Source of the DNA: Schistocephalus solidus
Taxonomy: Eukaryota; Platyhelminthes; Cestoda; Diphyllobothriidea; Diphyllobothriidae
Direction: 5' to 3'
DNA length: 64,000 nucleotides
NCBI GenBank assembly: GCA_017591395.1
Contig: WEDG01002533.1
Span: forward strand, 1-64,000
In this document: positions 11,709 through 22,746 of the stretch, one piece after another
Layout: each line of letters starts with the position of its first letter
Position numbering within the stretch: the first letter of the stretch is position 1
Program-made: the position numbers and the translations under genes
The notes under the pieces: generated by a model
Database searches by the model: none
What the model was told of the DNA's origin: nothing
The model's input: the letters and a program-made list of their open reading frames with translations, nothing else

Positions 11709-12362
11709 TCAGCTCTCATCTTGCAAAAAGTCTCCCCGCCATAGATTGGGCCTGGTTTCATTCATTGCAGGTGGCACCGAATATAAACCATACTCCCATG
11801 AAAGTACTGCATGATCACTTCTACCAAGTGGAGGTAGGTAGTGAACCTCGTTTATACTGTCAGGATCTTTAGTGAAGACGAGATCTAAACAACTAGCCTG
11901 CTGTCCTCCACGGGCTCTTGTTGGAAAAAATACCTGTTGTGTGAGAAGAGCTTTAAGTGTTGACTTAAGCAGACGGTGATCGAAGGACAACTTTGAGCAC
12001 TGCGCCAGCAGATCGTTCCATCGAATGCTGGGTGCATTAAAGTCCCCCATTAGAACAACATCAGGTCAAATACAAATCTCCTTTATGTTCTCCAACAAAC
12101 AAGTATCAGCGTCAGTGTCTGTCCCCGGTGGTCTGTAGAGAGACATGACTTCAAGGGACTGCGATCCCCGCGTCTTTATTTTCAGCCAAACAGCCTCAAT
12201 ACCATTGTTAATCTTCTCTGTCATTTCACACACTGTGAAATTGCTTTTAACATACATCGCAACTCCTCCACCCTGGCGGTGAGTGCGGTCTCTCCTAAAC
12301 AACTGGTACCCGGATAAGGCTACTTCGCAATCGCTGATGGCCTGCAATGATCCGCCGGCCGA
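11709..12362 (-). pseudogene. CR1-like apurinic-type endonuclease, N-terminally truncated
   Basis: Two collinear pieces in one frame are split by a TGA at 12066-12068. The first reads YQLFRRDRTHRQGGGVAMYV and SLYRPPGTD; the second reads MGDFNAPSIRW, SCLDLVFTKDP and PLGRSDHAVLSW. The GDFN, LDLVFT and SDHAVL motifs are the metal- and phosphate-binding signatures of this nuclease, which nicks target DNA for target-primed reverse transcription. The N-terminal catalytic Asn/Glu region is missing because the element stops near 12362. Confidence 0.85.
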
Positions 12363-12690
12363 CATAATCAAGTCCCCATCCGTTGACACTTTTAAGCGGA
12401 AGTTTGACCAGTACAGCCATAAGTACCACCACGACATCCGAACCTAACACATTTCCTGAAACATATTCCCATCCAAAATTGTCGCGTCATATGACATACT
12501 ACTCCCTATGTTTGAGTAACATTATTTTACATTTTTGTCCGATGCCCTGCAGTGTGTCGGGGAAATAACCCTTTGTCCAACGTCCATTATATGTCAGCCT
12601 TTTTTAATTTACCGTGTCACTGACATCAATAGGGAGCTCAAAGGCTTCGCCTATATTTCCCTTAATAACACTGAACTGAACTGAACTCAA
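12363..12690 (+). mobile_element. CR1-like LINE 3' fragment, opposite orientation
   Basis: The plus strand encodes PSVDTFKRKFDQYSHKYHHD, a typical ORF2 C-terminus, then a 3' UTR with the same CAAAGGC..GCCTAT hairpin and the same ACTGAACTGAACTGAAC tail seen at 9506-9560 on the other strand. It is therefore a second, 5'-truncated copy joined head to head with the larger element. Confidence 0.75.
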
Positions 12691-12900
12691 CTTGCTTCTT
12701 GCTAAATTGATTGGGTAAAGGGTTGCTACATTTTTGTTCTTCTAGAATTATGGCAACTACAAATATATGTGGTTGTTATTTTTTTACAAGTGTTGGAAAT
12801 ATTCAGTCTCACACTGCTTCACCCGACTTATATTCACTTGCTGTCCCTATAAATCCACGTAGAGAAAGTAGAATTATAAAGCGCGAATATATGATTTAGG

Positions 12901-13375
12901 TTGAAATTTCATAAACATTACCAATTTTCCAATACAATTTACTTGCAGAGATTATTTAAATTGTCATCATATCAAACGGTTTTAAAATCTTTATCAGCAT
13001 TTATTTATTTTACCCTGCGTATCCTGCGTAGATTTTTCTCATATTTTCGACGAAAGATGAAACCAACAACCTCAATTCGTCGTAAACTACATACCTCGGG
13101 ACCAAAATGTTGCTTAAATACACCTAGCAATCTCACAATTCACTCAAATATACAACCCATAATTAAAGCTAAACAGCTAGATCTGTCCGCTTTTATAGAG
13201 CAGCAACGATTTCATGATGAAGGTTGAATCTATTTTATCTATACTCGGCAACCTGTTCAATAGTAAAATATCTGATGTTCCCTCTCAGGATTTCAGACGC
13301 CTCGATTCGCTTGCTCACTTGGTCGCAAGCGAGGCTTTTGACAGACAGAAACGTTATTATAATGTTTTCCTAAAA
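12901..13375 (+). pseudogene. LINE ORF1-like relic
   Basis: The 108-codon frame 12901-13227 is followed in another frame by DFRRLDSLAHLVASEAFDRQ ending at a TAG near 13380. The FDRQKR motif is typical of the region where CR1/L2-like ORF1 proteins begin their RNA-binding part. Identification rests on this motif and on its place upstream of the endonuclease. Confidence 0.4.
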
Positions 13376-14489
13376 TGCTAGAATATACAAACGCTCAGTT
13401 GACGTTGCTTAAAACGTTTTGTACTCGGGGGTTTTCAACTCCAAAATATTGCAAGCAAAACGCCTCTCTTTGCATAGCAAGAATCCTCCTATCTTGTTAG
13501 ACTGTTTTTAACATTTGAGGTGGACTCAATCTTTGCTCAACGAGATCTCACTTCTCGCTAATTGGGAATTACAAAATGTTTCCTTTGTCGAGATCTTACA
13601 CCAATGGAGCGAAGAAATGGGTCCTTCCTATCATCAATTTCTCAATCTAATATTCACAAGTCTGGTCGTATTTCCACTTTCCTCAACGCACTGGTTAATT
13701 CTTCTCCTCAGATGTCCATTTCGGTCAGCCCTTCTACTTCGATTCTATCGCGGTCGAATAATGAAATTTCTGGTGCTTTCAGCACACCTGTAATGTTCAT
13801 AAACACGTCTCAAACATTTTTTGCCGTCAAACACATCTAAAGAACTTTGACTGACAGCTTCCCATATTAAAAGCAGTTATCCAGGCCTCTCCATGAAATT
13901 TCCCGAGCTACATCGCATAAATAACGTTCTTCAAATAAAAATCCGCAAACGTCTGGATTTTTTTTTTTTTTAACACCAGAAACTAGCTTGTCCCATAATC
14001 GCACGGGTCATCTTATAGTCTCAATTATATCATCTAAGGCAGGTTGTCCGAAGAAGGTAAATCCAAACCAGACCGAAAAGCAATATAGCGCAGTTCTCAG
14101 TAATCGCATACTGCCTTCTCCAAATATTACCAAGCCTCTCCAACAGGCAAATAACCCCCAACATGTTAACCGATATAGAAAACCCCACTTTCCAGCACTT
14201 ACTTCTTATAGCTGCTTGCCCCCCCCCCCAGCAGCCTCTATATTCTATCTTACTTCCCGTCATTCCGTTATAACTACTAACAGGCATATCCTGGTCTTTA
14301 CCCCTATGCTTGTTCCATACCGGAAAGTTTAATTCCTTTACATTTTAGATATCTCAGGCTGCATTTAGCTTATGACGCTCCTTATACCAAATCGTTCTGG
14401 CGCATTTAGCAGTTACCCTCCAAACCACAAGCAATTCTAACTTAATTACTCACCTCCAATTGTTTTATAAATTAATATAACCCTAGTTT

Positions 14490-14752
14490 TGTATACCTGA
14501 ACATCCCTAGATGTCATATTACTTAATGCTAAATCTGTTATAAAAATGATGGCCAAAGTGAGAGCCATTGCTTTCGAGTTAATGCCTTATGATTTATGTG
14601 TAACTGAATCTTGGACCCATCCCTTAATTTCCGACTCTTTCCTTATCATAGACCAGTATGATCTCTACCGTCAAGACCACACATGTAAGCACAGTGGTGG
14701 TTGTCTTCTCGCTATAAAGCTTCATTTAAGCACTTCCCGGTTAATCTAGATT
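14490..14752 (+). pseudogene. LINE endonuclease N-terminus
   Basis: It reads LNAKSV just upstream in another frame, then MAKVRAIAFELMPYDLCVTE, SWTHPLISDSFLI, YDLYRQDHTCKHSGGCLLAI. The N-A-K-S and T/V-E-S-W signatures mark the Asn- and Glu-containing start of an apurinic-type endonuclease, and R-Q-D-H with GG matches the next motif. Stops follow. The same start recurs near 55.34 kb and, less well, near 34.55 kb. Confidence 0.75.
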
Positions 14753-14759
14753 TTACGTC

Positions 14760-16600
14760 CTTTGCATTACTGCTTCGCATCCCGCATAATGTCACCCTTG
14801 CCAAAGGCGATTCTCGGATGTATTAACAATTCTGAAAAAGTTCAGAGGGTTTTTACTTGAAGACTTTTTTCTCTTCCTGGATCCAGTATCTCTTATAAGG
14901 ATAGATGCCAGTTAGGAAACATTACATTTCTCTGGGTTAAAAGACTCTAAGCCGGTTTCTGCTTCCTGTTTCGTGTAAACTCTAGCTCAATTCTCCCACG
15001 AATTAACGCTCTCACTCAGGTAGATCAACCCTATGACACTCGTTATTCCTCCATTATAATTGTTCCACCCCTTAGCTTTACCAATAACCGTTCTCAGTTT
15101 TTCCTCCAAAAATGCGCTCATGTGGAATAATCTTTCTTTGGTAATGAGGGTGTTGTCTACATTAGCTATTTTCCAAAAAAGTTACGCAAACATTTAACTT
15201 CGGAAGATATAAAATCATTATTGTCTGTTTTCTTTATCAAACTTGCAACTTTTGATTTTGAAAAGTGTCATCCTCGTATTTGAGGCAGCTCCCGTTGATA
15301 TTATATTTGTCTCTAAAAATATTTCCATCATACTCTGCAGATTCAATGTTGGCATTCAATTGTTCATCCTTTCCTTTAAAACTACCATCGCAAACTCTTG
15401 ACAACGTTGTTACTTTCCTCCAATTTTGCGACCCCGACGATGGTCTCCAGGTTCAGTTGATGATCAAGGCGGTTTCGGACGGTTTCGCCTGTTTATTGGT
15501 GGACTATGCAGTCAGCTAGGTCGCATCTCGATGATGATCTCGTGACCTCTACTGTACCATCTTCGTTTATACCTAGGCGCACACGATGAGTTCCTCCCCT
15601 GCCACCTCCACTGGTGTTTATAAACATAAGCTCTGACTGCTTTATTATCTCTCACCCGACAAAGAGCTTTACGAACACTCATACATTGTCAGCAGCATTA
15701 CAATAATATAACATTGCATAAAGCTATTAAGTTTTTGTTAAATCAGATTTTTTTCTCCTATATTTTGTTTTAAATTGGTAGCTTGCCAAACTCCGCCTCC
15801 AATGTAACCACAGGAGTTTTTTTAACTGCTACTTTTCTTGTTCACCTTATATGTCACATATAATTGACTTTTGATTTAAAAATGGCGGCTAGCCGAACTC
15901 CGCCTCCGATTTAAACTTAAGAATTAGTTTTAAATGGCTTCATTTCTTGTTCACCATATATGTCAAATATTATTGACTTTTGTTTTAAAAATGGCAAATC
16001 CTTCTAAATCAGATATGCTTACCATATTATTCATGTATGCTGTTAATATGGTTGATCAAATAGTGCAGCTATTATCCATTTTGTATTTATTTAAACCGCG
16101 ATACTAAGTTTGTAATGATGGGGCGCTCTGGGCCTGTAATATAAAATTTATTTTTTGTTATTTTATTTATTAACAAGTTTTATTCTTCTTATTTTTTAAA
16201 TTTTGGTACTCATGCCACATTTGCCTTCTGTGTTGTTATAATTCAGTATATATAAGAGAGATATGCTAAGCCTTTTCAAATTCTATTGTAAAAGAGACGC
16301 TACAAAAGATAATATGTAACATGAGATATGGTTACGGTGTATCGGCAATTGATTTCGACTACATTTATGTCCTTTTAGTACAAATTACTCAAGTCTTCTT
16401 TTAAATATCGGGTAACTCTCAGCCAGAGCAAAGGACGTTGCCAGTTTGTTGCATTCTTTAATCAGCCTGTCTCAGACGAGGTTTATCTTCCTTATATTTT
16501 TTTGCAGTTGGTTGCGTAGAATCTCTCGTTCATTCCATTTTGAAAATTAAATTGCCATTTCCACTTTAATTCGGTGTGTTTTTGAGCTGGCTAGGAGGCT
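14760..16600. other. decayed LINE interior with a ~108-bp tandem duplication
   Basis: No open frame of note. A ~108-bp unit containing AACTCCGCCTCC and CTTGTTCACC is tandemly repeated at 15763-15868 and 15869-15977, with the first ~25 bp of a third copy after it. Confidence 0.5.
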
Positions 16601-16660
16601 ATCTGAAAAAAAGGGCTAAATGATGAAGTCAAATGTGTCACAAACTGTTCGATTAACGTC

Positions 16661-17700
16661 ATGAAACGTTTTTTTTCGCGTATAATAAGACCCCGTAGAA
16701 AAGCACGACAACCCGTCCTTCAAGACGCCGTTGGCAATACTATAATTGATGGCAAATTGAAGGTTGATAGGTTTAACGCTTTCTTGTACAGACATTTTGT
16801 TAAAAATTCGGCTGCTCCCCTTCTGAACATCTGGGGTCGGACCGGTGCCGTCCTCAAAACCTTGGCTTTGAACCTCTGGGACGTAACCGTAGCCGTTCGC
16901 CGTCTTAGTCAATGTCATAGTCCGGGACCAGATTGCGTCCCAATCAGTATTAACAAGGCAGATGTTAATTATATTTTTCCATCCCTTCTGTGAAAGATAT
17001 TTCATCTAGCTGTGGAAAGTGAAACATTTTCCAGTGTGTGAAGGAATCACACATTATACCTCTCCCAAAACACGGGAAATCTACGTTATTCTACGACTTT
17101 CAGCCAATCAACACACTGTCAACACTGTCCACCTACTTAGTGCGGCCTATCATGGGTACCGCACATCAAGTTCTCATGATACCTGTCAGCCCTTTTACTT
17201 TGATCGCGTTCTAGAGCCAAGGGACAGCATTTCTTAACTTTACATAGTGTATTTTGATTTCAATAAAGCCTTTGATCGTGTTGATATGCCTTTCTTCTCC
17301 TGAAACTATACTCTTTCAGTATATCTGGTAAACCTCAGAACTTGATATCTTCTTACCTGAGCTGTCACACACAACATGTTAAGATCTCCAATGTTATCTC
17401 CAACCCCGCACGTGGGAGGAGTGGAGTTATTCAGGGTATTGTGCTGGGCCCGCTCTTATTTTGTCTTTTTATCAACGATGTGCCAGGTTTATGTCGGAAT
17501 GGTAGGCCCTTTATGCATGCCGACGATTTTAAATTTGCCTCACATTACAAGTCAGCAGATTGTGACACCATGTTTGAACTATTAAAAAACGATCTTCAGG
17601 CCTTTGCCCAGTGGTACTGCACATGGCGCCTTTCACTTTTCTTGGCACAAATGCTGCGTGATGGTTGTTGGCGATGACCATCAGCCTCAACTGAGCAAAC
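16661..17700 (+). pseudogene. LINE reverse transcriptase relic with intact ADD
   Basis: RT signatures are spread over several frames: CHSPGPDCVPI (motif before the fingers), a YFDFNKAFDRVD stretch near 17255, SGVIQGIVLGPLLFCLFIND and the catalytic HADDFKFA (near 17515). The last two are within the open frame 17342-17677. Frame breaks before and after mean no functional protein. A diverged copy lies at 37.98-39.48 kb. Confidence 0.8.
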
Positions 17701-18484
17701 ATGGCCACGCCCTTAAAGTGCCTGGTATTGTTAAGGATCATATTGCGACGGTCTTAATCTTTAAGAGCATTGCGCCCTGATTTTCATCAAAGTACGCAGA
17801 AATACGAGGTTTATTCTCCGAATTATTAAAACTATCGATAGTAAACTCTGGCCTGGTAAACTAAACGTTTCTATTAAGCCTGCTGTGCACTAAGCACTGC
17901 TAAGCACTTCTTTACTAAAAGACTTTTATCGTTGGAACACCGTAGCCATATGCATAAAGAACGCTTTGGGTTCATAAAAATTGATCCTTTATGGTTTTAC
18001 CAATTACAAAAGGGACTCCTTTTACTGTTTAAGCTTTCGAATAGTCATACATTTAATCCCCTTACCACTATGAAGCAGCTTGAACACTCTCAGCATAGCA
18101 GTCATCGAAACATTTAAGTATCATCAGTTCTTTTCGGCAATCACTATAGACATGTGGAGTAAACTACCACAGAATGTGAAAATCCTTCAAAGTAATTTTT
18201 TTGTTTAAGAGAATGTTTACTAGTTTTTTTGCATCCAGAACAGCTTCCAAGAATTGTGGGTGCTAATAGGGTAGAATCTGTTTACCGGTTCGACGGAGTG
18301 TTGGGCATCTCAATCCGATCCCAGATCTTACCTTGTGGTTGATAGCGCCGTGTCTGCAGCATGCAACTGGTGACTTCTTCGGAAGACTGCGTGCAACCGT
18401 CGACGGATACACTCTTGCCTGAAGTAGAATCCCAGTTCCTAAAGGAGACAGAGAGACTGCAAACAAACTGCACTTTTGTTAGCG

Positions 18485-19327
18485 CTTTCCAGATCTGAAC
18501 TGCGATAATCCCACGGAAGCAGTTTTTTTCTCCTGAATAACATAAAGATACGAAACAAAACAAATAATGATATGTATTCAGAAGTTTTTTTAAATGCCTG
18601 CCTGATCTCTATTGCACATTTTGTCTGATAATGCCTGTAAACCGGCATTAAATAGAACTATTATTTTAATTAAATGCGTAGACCGAAATTTGATATGAAC
18701 ATTTGGGCTGAAGTCCATCAGCCAATGTGGGGTGACCACCTAATATTTACAAGTAACCAACATGCAGTCAGTAGTATAACATATAAAATTATTCACGATA
18801 CTGTCATCTTAATAACCAGGTAAGTGCCAAAGCACGTGTTTAACCGATATTCTGCAGTTTCACCGAACAGCTGTGAGGGTTTCGGCTTACCAGTGTAGCC
18901 CATTTTTTCAGAATTTCTGCAATATAACGCTGATTAATAAAGACGGTTTCATTTGACCCACTTGTGAAAAACTTGAAAGTCTTGGTGGGATTCCCATCCA
19001 CGCCAGTAAGGGAAAGGTTTAAGAACAGCTTACGCTCTAGCTTACTGAGATTTTAGGCCCACAATCAATCTAGCATCCACCGGATGACTACCAGGCACAA
19101 CAAATGTGTAGAGAATTCTATTAGATTTTAATAACTCTTTTGACCCACTTGTGAAAAACTCCGCAACCTGAGAGGACTGGCATGGAGAAGATCAGTATCA
19201 GTATCAGTATATTTGAGGGAGATGTAGGTGAGTCACATTCGAATTCCCTATTTCTACATGTGAGTTGTGGTATCAAAAAATAGTATCTCAATATGTTGGC
19301 AAGGCCAACATAGTTGAAATAGAGCAG
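18485..19327. repeat. ~840-bp direct repeat, copy R1
   Basis: It matches R2 (20357-21189) throughout, offset about 1.86 kb. It contains a diverged piece related to array C (ACATTTGGGCTGAAGTCCA, GCACGTGTTTAACCGATATT) and a minus-strand SINE A copy, and ends with (TCAGTA)-type repeats and a shared AACATAGTTGAA stretch. Both copies hold the SINE at the same place, so duplication came after insertion. Confidence 0.85.
18950..19112 (-). mobile_element. SINE A copy with class II tRNA-like head, degraded
   Basis: Read on the minus strand it gives GTGCCTGGTAGTCATCCGG, GCTAGAGCG, CTTACTGGCGTGG and TTTTTCACAAGTGGGTCA, matching the 55.8-kb and 32.7-33.4-kb copies. A second partial 3' end lies just after it (19139-19170). 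Confidence 0.7.
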
Positions 19328-19749
19328 AAATAAAAAAAATCCCGATGATATTTAGGAGAAACAACTGTCGCCCTTGGGAAGGGTCCATCGGGGGCATTGC
19401 GGAGGTTTCATGAATCAGCCAGATGCTCCCTTGCTGATTGCAGAGTCCGTTGAGGGATTTCAAAGGCGGAAATATATGCCCAGATCATCATCCGTCCATT
19501 GCGGTTCGAACCAAGGGAGAACGTTCATACACCACATGGTCGACGGCCGCCAGGTCCAGCTGATGCGAACACTCACGGTGTTACCAAGGTGTGTAAATAA
19601 TTAAGCAGCGAAGACCTTGAGGACCCCAGCATGGGAATTATGGGAGAGTGCAAGACCTCAAACGAAAATAAGAAACATAAAGAAATGTTACTTACATATA
19701 GCTAGTAGAATCATAAATACCTTATTTGCTGACGTCACTCTTGCAGCTT

Positions 19750-20355
19750 TCAGTTCGTGTTGTAGCTCACACCATTATATCGATCTAATGTTCGCTTAAA
19801 AACTTCCAAATAGTTCGACATAACAACATCTAGAGGAAAACTATTCCAGGCTTCAACTACTCTTTTGGAGAATAAGTACTTCCGAGTGTCTAGCCTTGCT
19901 CCAGTCATACGTAATTTGAGAGGATGACCTCTCAAGTTTGTTGTTGTGGCTAGCTCGAAGAATTCACCTGGGACGAGACAACAGTCCTGGACGCGTTATA
20001 TGCGGAATTTAAGTAACAGGTCCCCCCGAAGCTGTCTATAGCAAAAGGGAAAGAGTTTGAGATTCGACAGCCGTGTTTCATAAGGCTGTGAGCCATGTCC
20101 AAGGACAAGTTTTATTGCTCACCTTTGGACCTTTTTGAAAATGTTGATGTCTTTCGTTGCCCAGGGTCTCCAAGCTTGGATAGCGGACTCCAACTGTGGC
20201 CGCAGGAATGTTCCGAAGACTTAAGCGAAGCAGTCGGTAGTGAAGGCTGCGAAAGCTCGTTTAACGAGGTATAGCATCGACATGGCTGACATCGCTACCT
20301 TTGCGCAATGTAGGGAGGATTTAAGCAAGGGCGTGATCCAGACACCCAGTTATAC
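19750..20355 (-). pseudogene. CR1-like ORF2 C-terminal fragment
   Basis: It lies on the minus strand between R1 and R2. It reads VFGTFLRPQLESAIQAWRPW, YRQLRGDLLLKFRI, NLRGHPLKL, KYLFSKRVVEAWNSFPLDVV and VFKRTLDRYNG; 19750-19935 is the open part. It belongs with the 9.5-12.4-kb family or a close relative. Upstream RT motifs are absent, so it is a 5'-truncated copy. Confidence 0.8.
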
Positions 20356-20356
20356 C

Positions 20357-21189
20357 TTCACAGATCTGAACTGCTTTAATCCCATTGAAACAGTTTTTTC
20401 TCCCGAATAACGTAAAGATACGAAACAAAAAAATGATATGTATTCAGAAGTCTTTTTCAAGGCCTTCCTGATCCCTATTGCACATTTTGTCTGATAATGT
20501 CTGTAAACTGGCATTAAATACAACTATTATAATAATTAAATACGTAGACCGAAATTTAATATGACCATTTTGGCTGAAGTCCATCAGCCACTGTCGGCTG
20601 ACCGCCTAATATTTACAAGTAACCAACATGCAGTCAGTAGTAAACACAGAAAATTATTTACCATACTGTCATCTCATGTACCAGGTCAGTGCCTAGGCAC
20701 GCGTTTAACCAATATTCTGCAGTTTTACCGAAAAGCTGTGAGGGTTTCGGCTTACCAGTGAAGCCGTTTTTTTCAGAATTTCTGCAATATAACGCAGATT
20801 AATAAAAACGATTTCATTTGACCCACTTGTTAAAAAATTGAAAGTCATGGTGTGATTCCAATCCTTGCCAGCAAGGGAAAGGTTATAAAACAGCCTACGC
20901 TCTAGCCAAATGAGCTTTGAGCCCCCAAATCAATCAAGCATCCACCGGATGACTACAAGGCACAACCAATGTGTAAAGGATTCTAGTAGATTTTAATAAC
21001 TCTTTTGACCCACTTGTGAAAAACTGGGCAACCTGAGAGGACCAGCATGGAGAAGATCAGTATCAGTATATTTGTGGGAGATGTAGGTGAGTCACCTTTT
21101 GAATTCCCTATTTGAACATGCCAGTTGTGGTATCAAAAAATAGTATCACGATATGTTGGCGTGGCCAACATAGTTGAAAAAGAGCAGAC
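20357..21189. repeat. ~830-bp direct repeat, copy R2
   Basis: Second copy of R1, including the minus-strand SINE A at about 20816-20990. Shared stretches include ACATTTTGTCTGATAATG and CCAACATGCAGTCAGTAGTA. No TG...CA ends or primer-binding site are visible, so these are not convincing LTRs. Confidence 0.85.
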
Positions 21190-21320
21190 AGTACTTTAAT
21201 TTTCAGGCCGTCTTAAATCGTGTACGTTATAGCACATGTAAATGCAAAAGACAGCAGGTTTGTTGCTGTGCCAAACGCAGCTAAATAAAATCTCCTATCA
21301 AGTCTGAGTGAAATAGCTGG
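21190..21320 (-). repeat. dispersed repeat, inverted copy at 29128-29278
   Basis: The stretch with ACAGCAGGTTTGTTGCTGTG and TAAATAAAATCTC matches the reverse complement of 29128-29278, which reads TTATTTGGCTGCGTTTTGCA. No coding content. It precedes a (TA)n tract. Confidence 0.65.
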
Positions 21321-21717
21321 CATATATATATATATATGCTCTTCGGGAAATGGAGTTTTACCCGTAAATTTTCAAGTTGGTGACACCAACCCCTCGTCAG
21401 ATGAAATGAACAGAGCAGAAAGTGAAGTGGCGCGACAGGACAGATGGTGACAAACAAACAGCTGGTGTGAGTGGGTGGTGGGTGGACCAATAATCGGGGC
21501 ATGTTTTGGGACGGGGGAGGTGAGGAGAGAACAATTACATTGGCTTGTTTGGGAGGGGGAGGTGGGCGGCGAGTAACTACGGCCGGCTCGATTATCGATC
21601 ATGGTTCCGGGTTGGATTTAGGGGTCACTGCGTCGGTTGGAGGTGTCGGAATGTTTAATTGAGGTTCACCATGTGTGAGGTGGGGTTGGCGAAAAGTGAG
21701 ATTAAAAGCCGCAAGGA

Positions 21718-22077
21718 TTAGCAGTCGTTGCTAGGTCGTGACCGCTCGTTAGTAAATCGTGCACGTAATCCTTCGTAATGAGCATCTAGGTCAACGAGGC
21801 GGTTAATGCTAGTTGTGCTAGAGTGCCAAGCTTCGAGGAATTCTCGAGCTTGTTTGGCGATCACGTCGGTACCGTCCCAATTGAAGCGATGGTCGCATTC
21901 AAGGGAGTGCGCAAACACGAGTGATAAGGGGTCACGTTGGCGAATGGGTAGCTTATGTTCGTTGATGCGAGTCCCAAGACGTCCGCTTATATGGCCAATG
22001 TAAACAGAACGGCAGTTGGCGCACGGTATGCGGTAAATGACATTGCTTAATTGTTCTTTTGGATAGGGGTCCTTTAC
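21718..22077 (-). pseudogene. PLE-1 GIY-YIG endonuclease
   Basis: It continues in the frame of the RT after the TGA at 22078-22080. It reads NVIYRIPCANC, VYIGHISGRLGTRINEHKL and RDPLSLVFAHSLE, ending SRPSNDC. V-I-Y and Y-I-G are the family signature, the CANC cysteines fit the PLE-specific insertion, and R-G-T-R with N-E-H fits the catalytic Arg/Glu region. In PLEs this domain nicks the target. No ATG of its own is needed because it is fused to the RT. Confidence 0.88.
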
Positions 22078-22674
22078 TCAGCATAGGGTTGCGCGTATGG
22101 AGGACGCAGGCTTGTGGGCGACAGAGATGCCAAAGTTACTTAATTGGCGAGAGATTGTTTCGGAAACACCTTGCATGTAAGGTAAGGAATAAAATTTTCG
22201 TGGCACTATATCTCCATTAGAAACAAGGTACTGCGTTTGTCTCTGGCGTCGAAGACAATTTTTCACGAAGCTCGTTGGGTATCCATTAGACCGGAAGAAC
22301 TGATACAAATACGACAGTTCTTTCTTAAGAAGGTCATCTCTGCTGCAATAGCGGAAGGCCCGATGGAAAAGGGTGCGAACACAGCTTCTTTTGTTGGCCG
22401 CGGGGTGGTTACTTGTATAGTTAAGCACGATTTCTGCAGTAGAGTCCTTTCGGTGGACTAATGTTACGAGTCCACCATCACTGAGTCGCTGTATTTCCAC
22501 GTCTAGGAATGGTAGTGTATCACTTGTTGCAGCTTCGTGTGTAAATTGTATAGTCGGGAAGACCCCATACAGACTCTGGTGCAATTGCTCAAAGTCACAA
22601 GTCTTTATGATAACGAATGTGTCATCTACGTAGCGGAGCCACATCTTTGGTTTGAAACGTTGAAAGACGCCTTC

Positions 22675-22679
<5 letters not shown>
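22078..22679 (-). pseudogene. PLE-1 reverse transcriptase, C-terminal half
   Basis: The frame enters from the (TA)n tract, where the translation is only Ile-Tyr repeats, so the true coding part begins near 22679. RT motifs: RFKPKMWLRYVDDTFVIIK with Y-V-D-D at 22621-22632, then TLPFLDVEIQR, LVTLVHRKDSTAEIVLNYTS, SNGYPTSFVKNCL. These match the palm, thumb and connecting regions of Penelope RTs. All motifs before Y-V-D-D are lost at the microsatellite junction. The frame ends in a TGA at 22078-22080. Confidence 0.9.

Positions 22680-22745
<66 letters not shown>

Positions 22746-22746
<1 letters not shown>

Larger units (their letters stand above)
9506..12362 (-). mobile_element. CR1-like non-LTR retrotransposon, 5'-truncated and inactivated
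   Basis: On the minus strand the order is apurinic-type endonuclease, reverse transcriptase, C-terminal domain and a short 3' UTR ending in ACTGAACTGAACTGAA plus an A-rich run (9506-9529). ORF2 is broken by an in-frame TGA at 12066-12068, a region with no open frame at about 11510-11708, a frameshift near 11.2 kb and a TAG at 10323-10325. The RT catalytic motif is also altered. The 5' end meets an oppositely oriented fragment near 12362. The LRGHPFKL motif near the C-terminus and the tandem pentanucleotide 3' tail favour the CR1/Jockey group. Confidence 0.85.
12900..18470 (+). mobile_element. decayed second-family CR1/L2-like LINE
   Basis: Plus-strand pieces occur in the order expected for one LINE: an ORF1-like region (12901-13375), an endonuclease start (14490-14752), RT pieces (16661-17700), an ORF2 C-terminal relic (to about 18200) and a 3' region (about 18250-18470) that recurs at 39530-39770. 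Between them the frame is lost to many stops. Treating it as one element of about 5.6 kb is an inference from order and spacing. A mononucleotide T run near 13959 and a C run near 14221 lie inside. Confidence 0.6.
21322..22745 (-). mobile_element. PLE-1, Penelope-like element, 5'-truncated, between (TA)n tracts
   Basis: On the minus strand: a (TA)n tract (22679-22745), the C-terminal half of the RT, a GIY-YIG endonuclease, a ~380-bp 3' UTR and a terminal (TA)n (21322-21337). RT with Y-V-D-D-T-F followed by GIY-YIG is diagnostic of canonical Penelope-like elements. A second copy of its 3' UTR is at 25475-25873. One in-frame TGA separates RT and endonuclease. Confidence 0.92.

Noticed and set aside
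18485..21189. LTR retrotransposon with R1 and R2 as LTRs
   Set aside because: No TG...CA ends, primer-binding site, polypurine tract or gag/pol; the interior holds a CR1 tail and the repeats contain a SINE.
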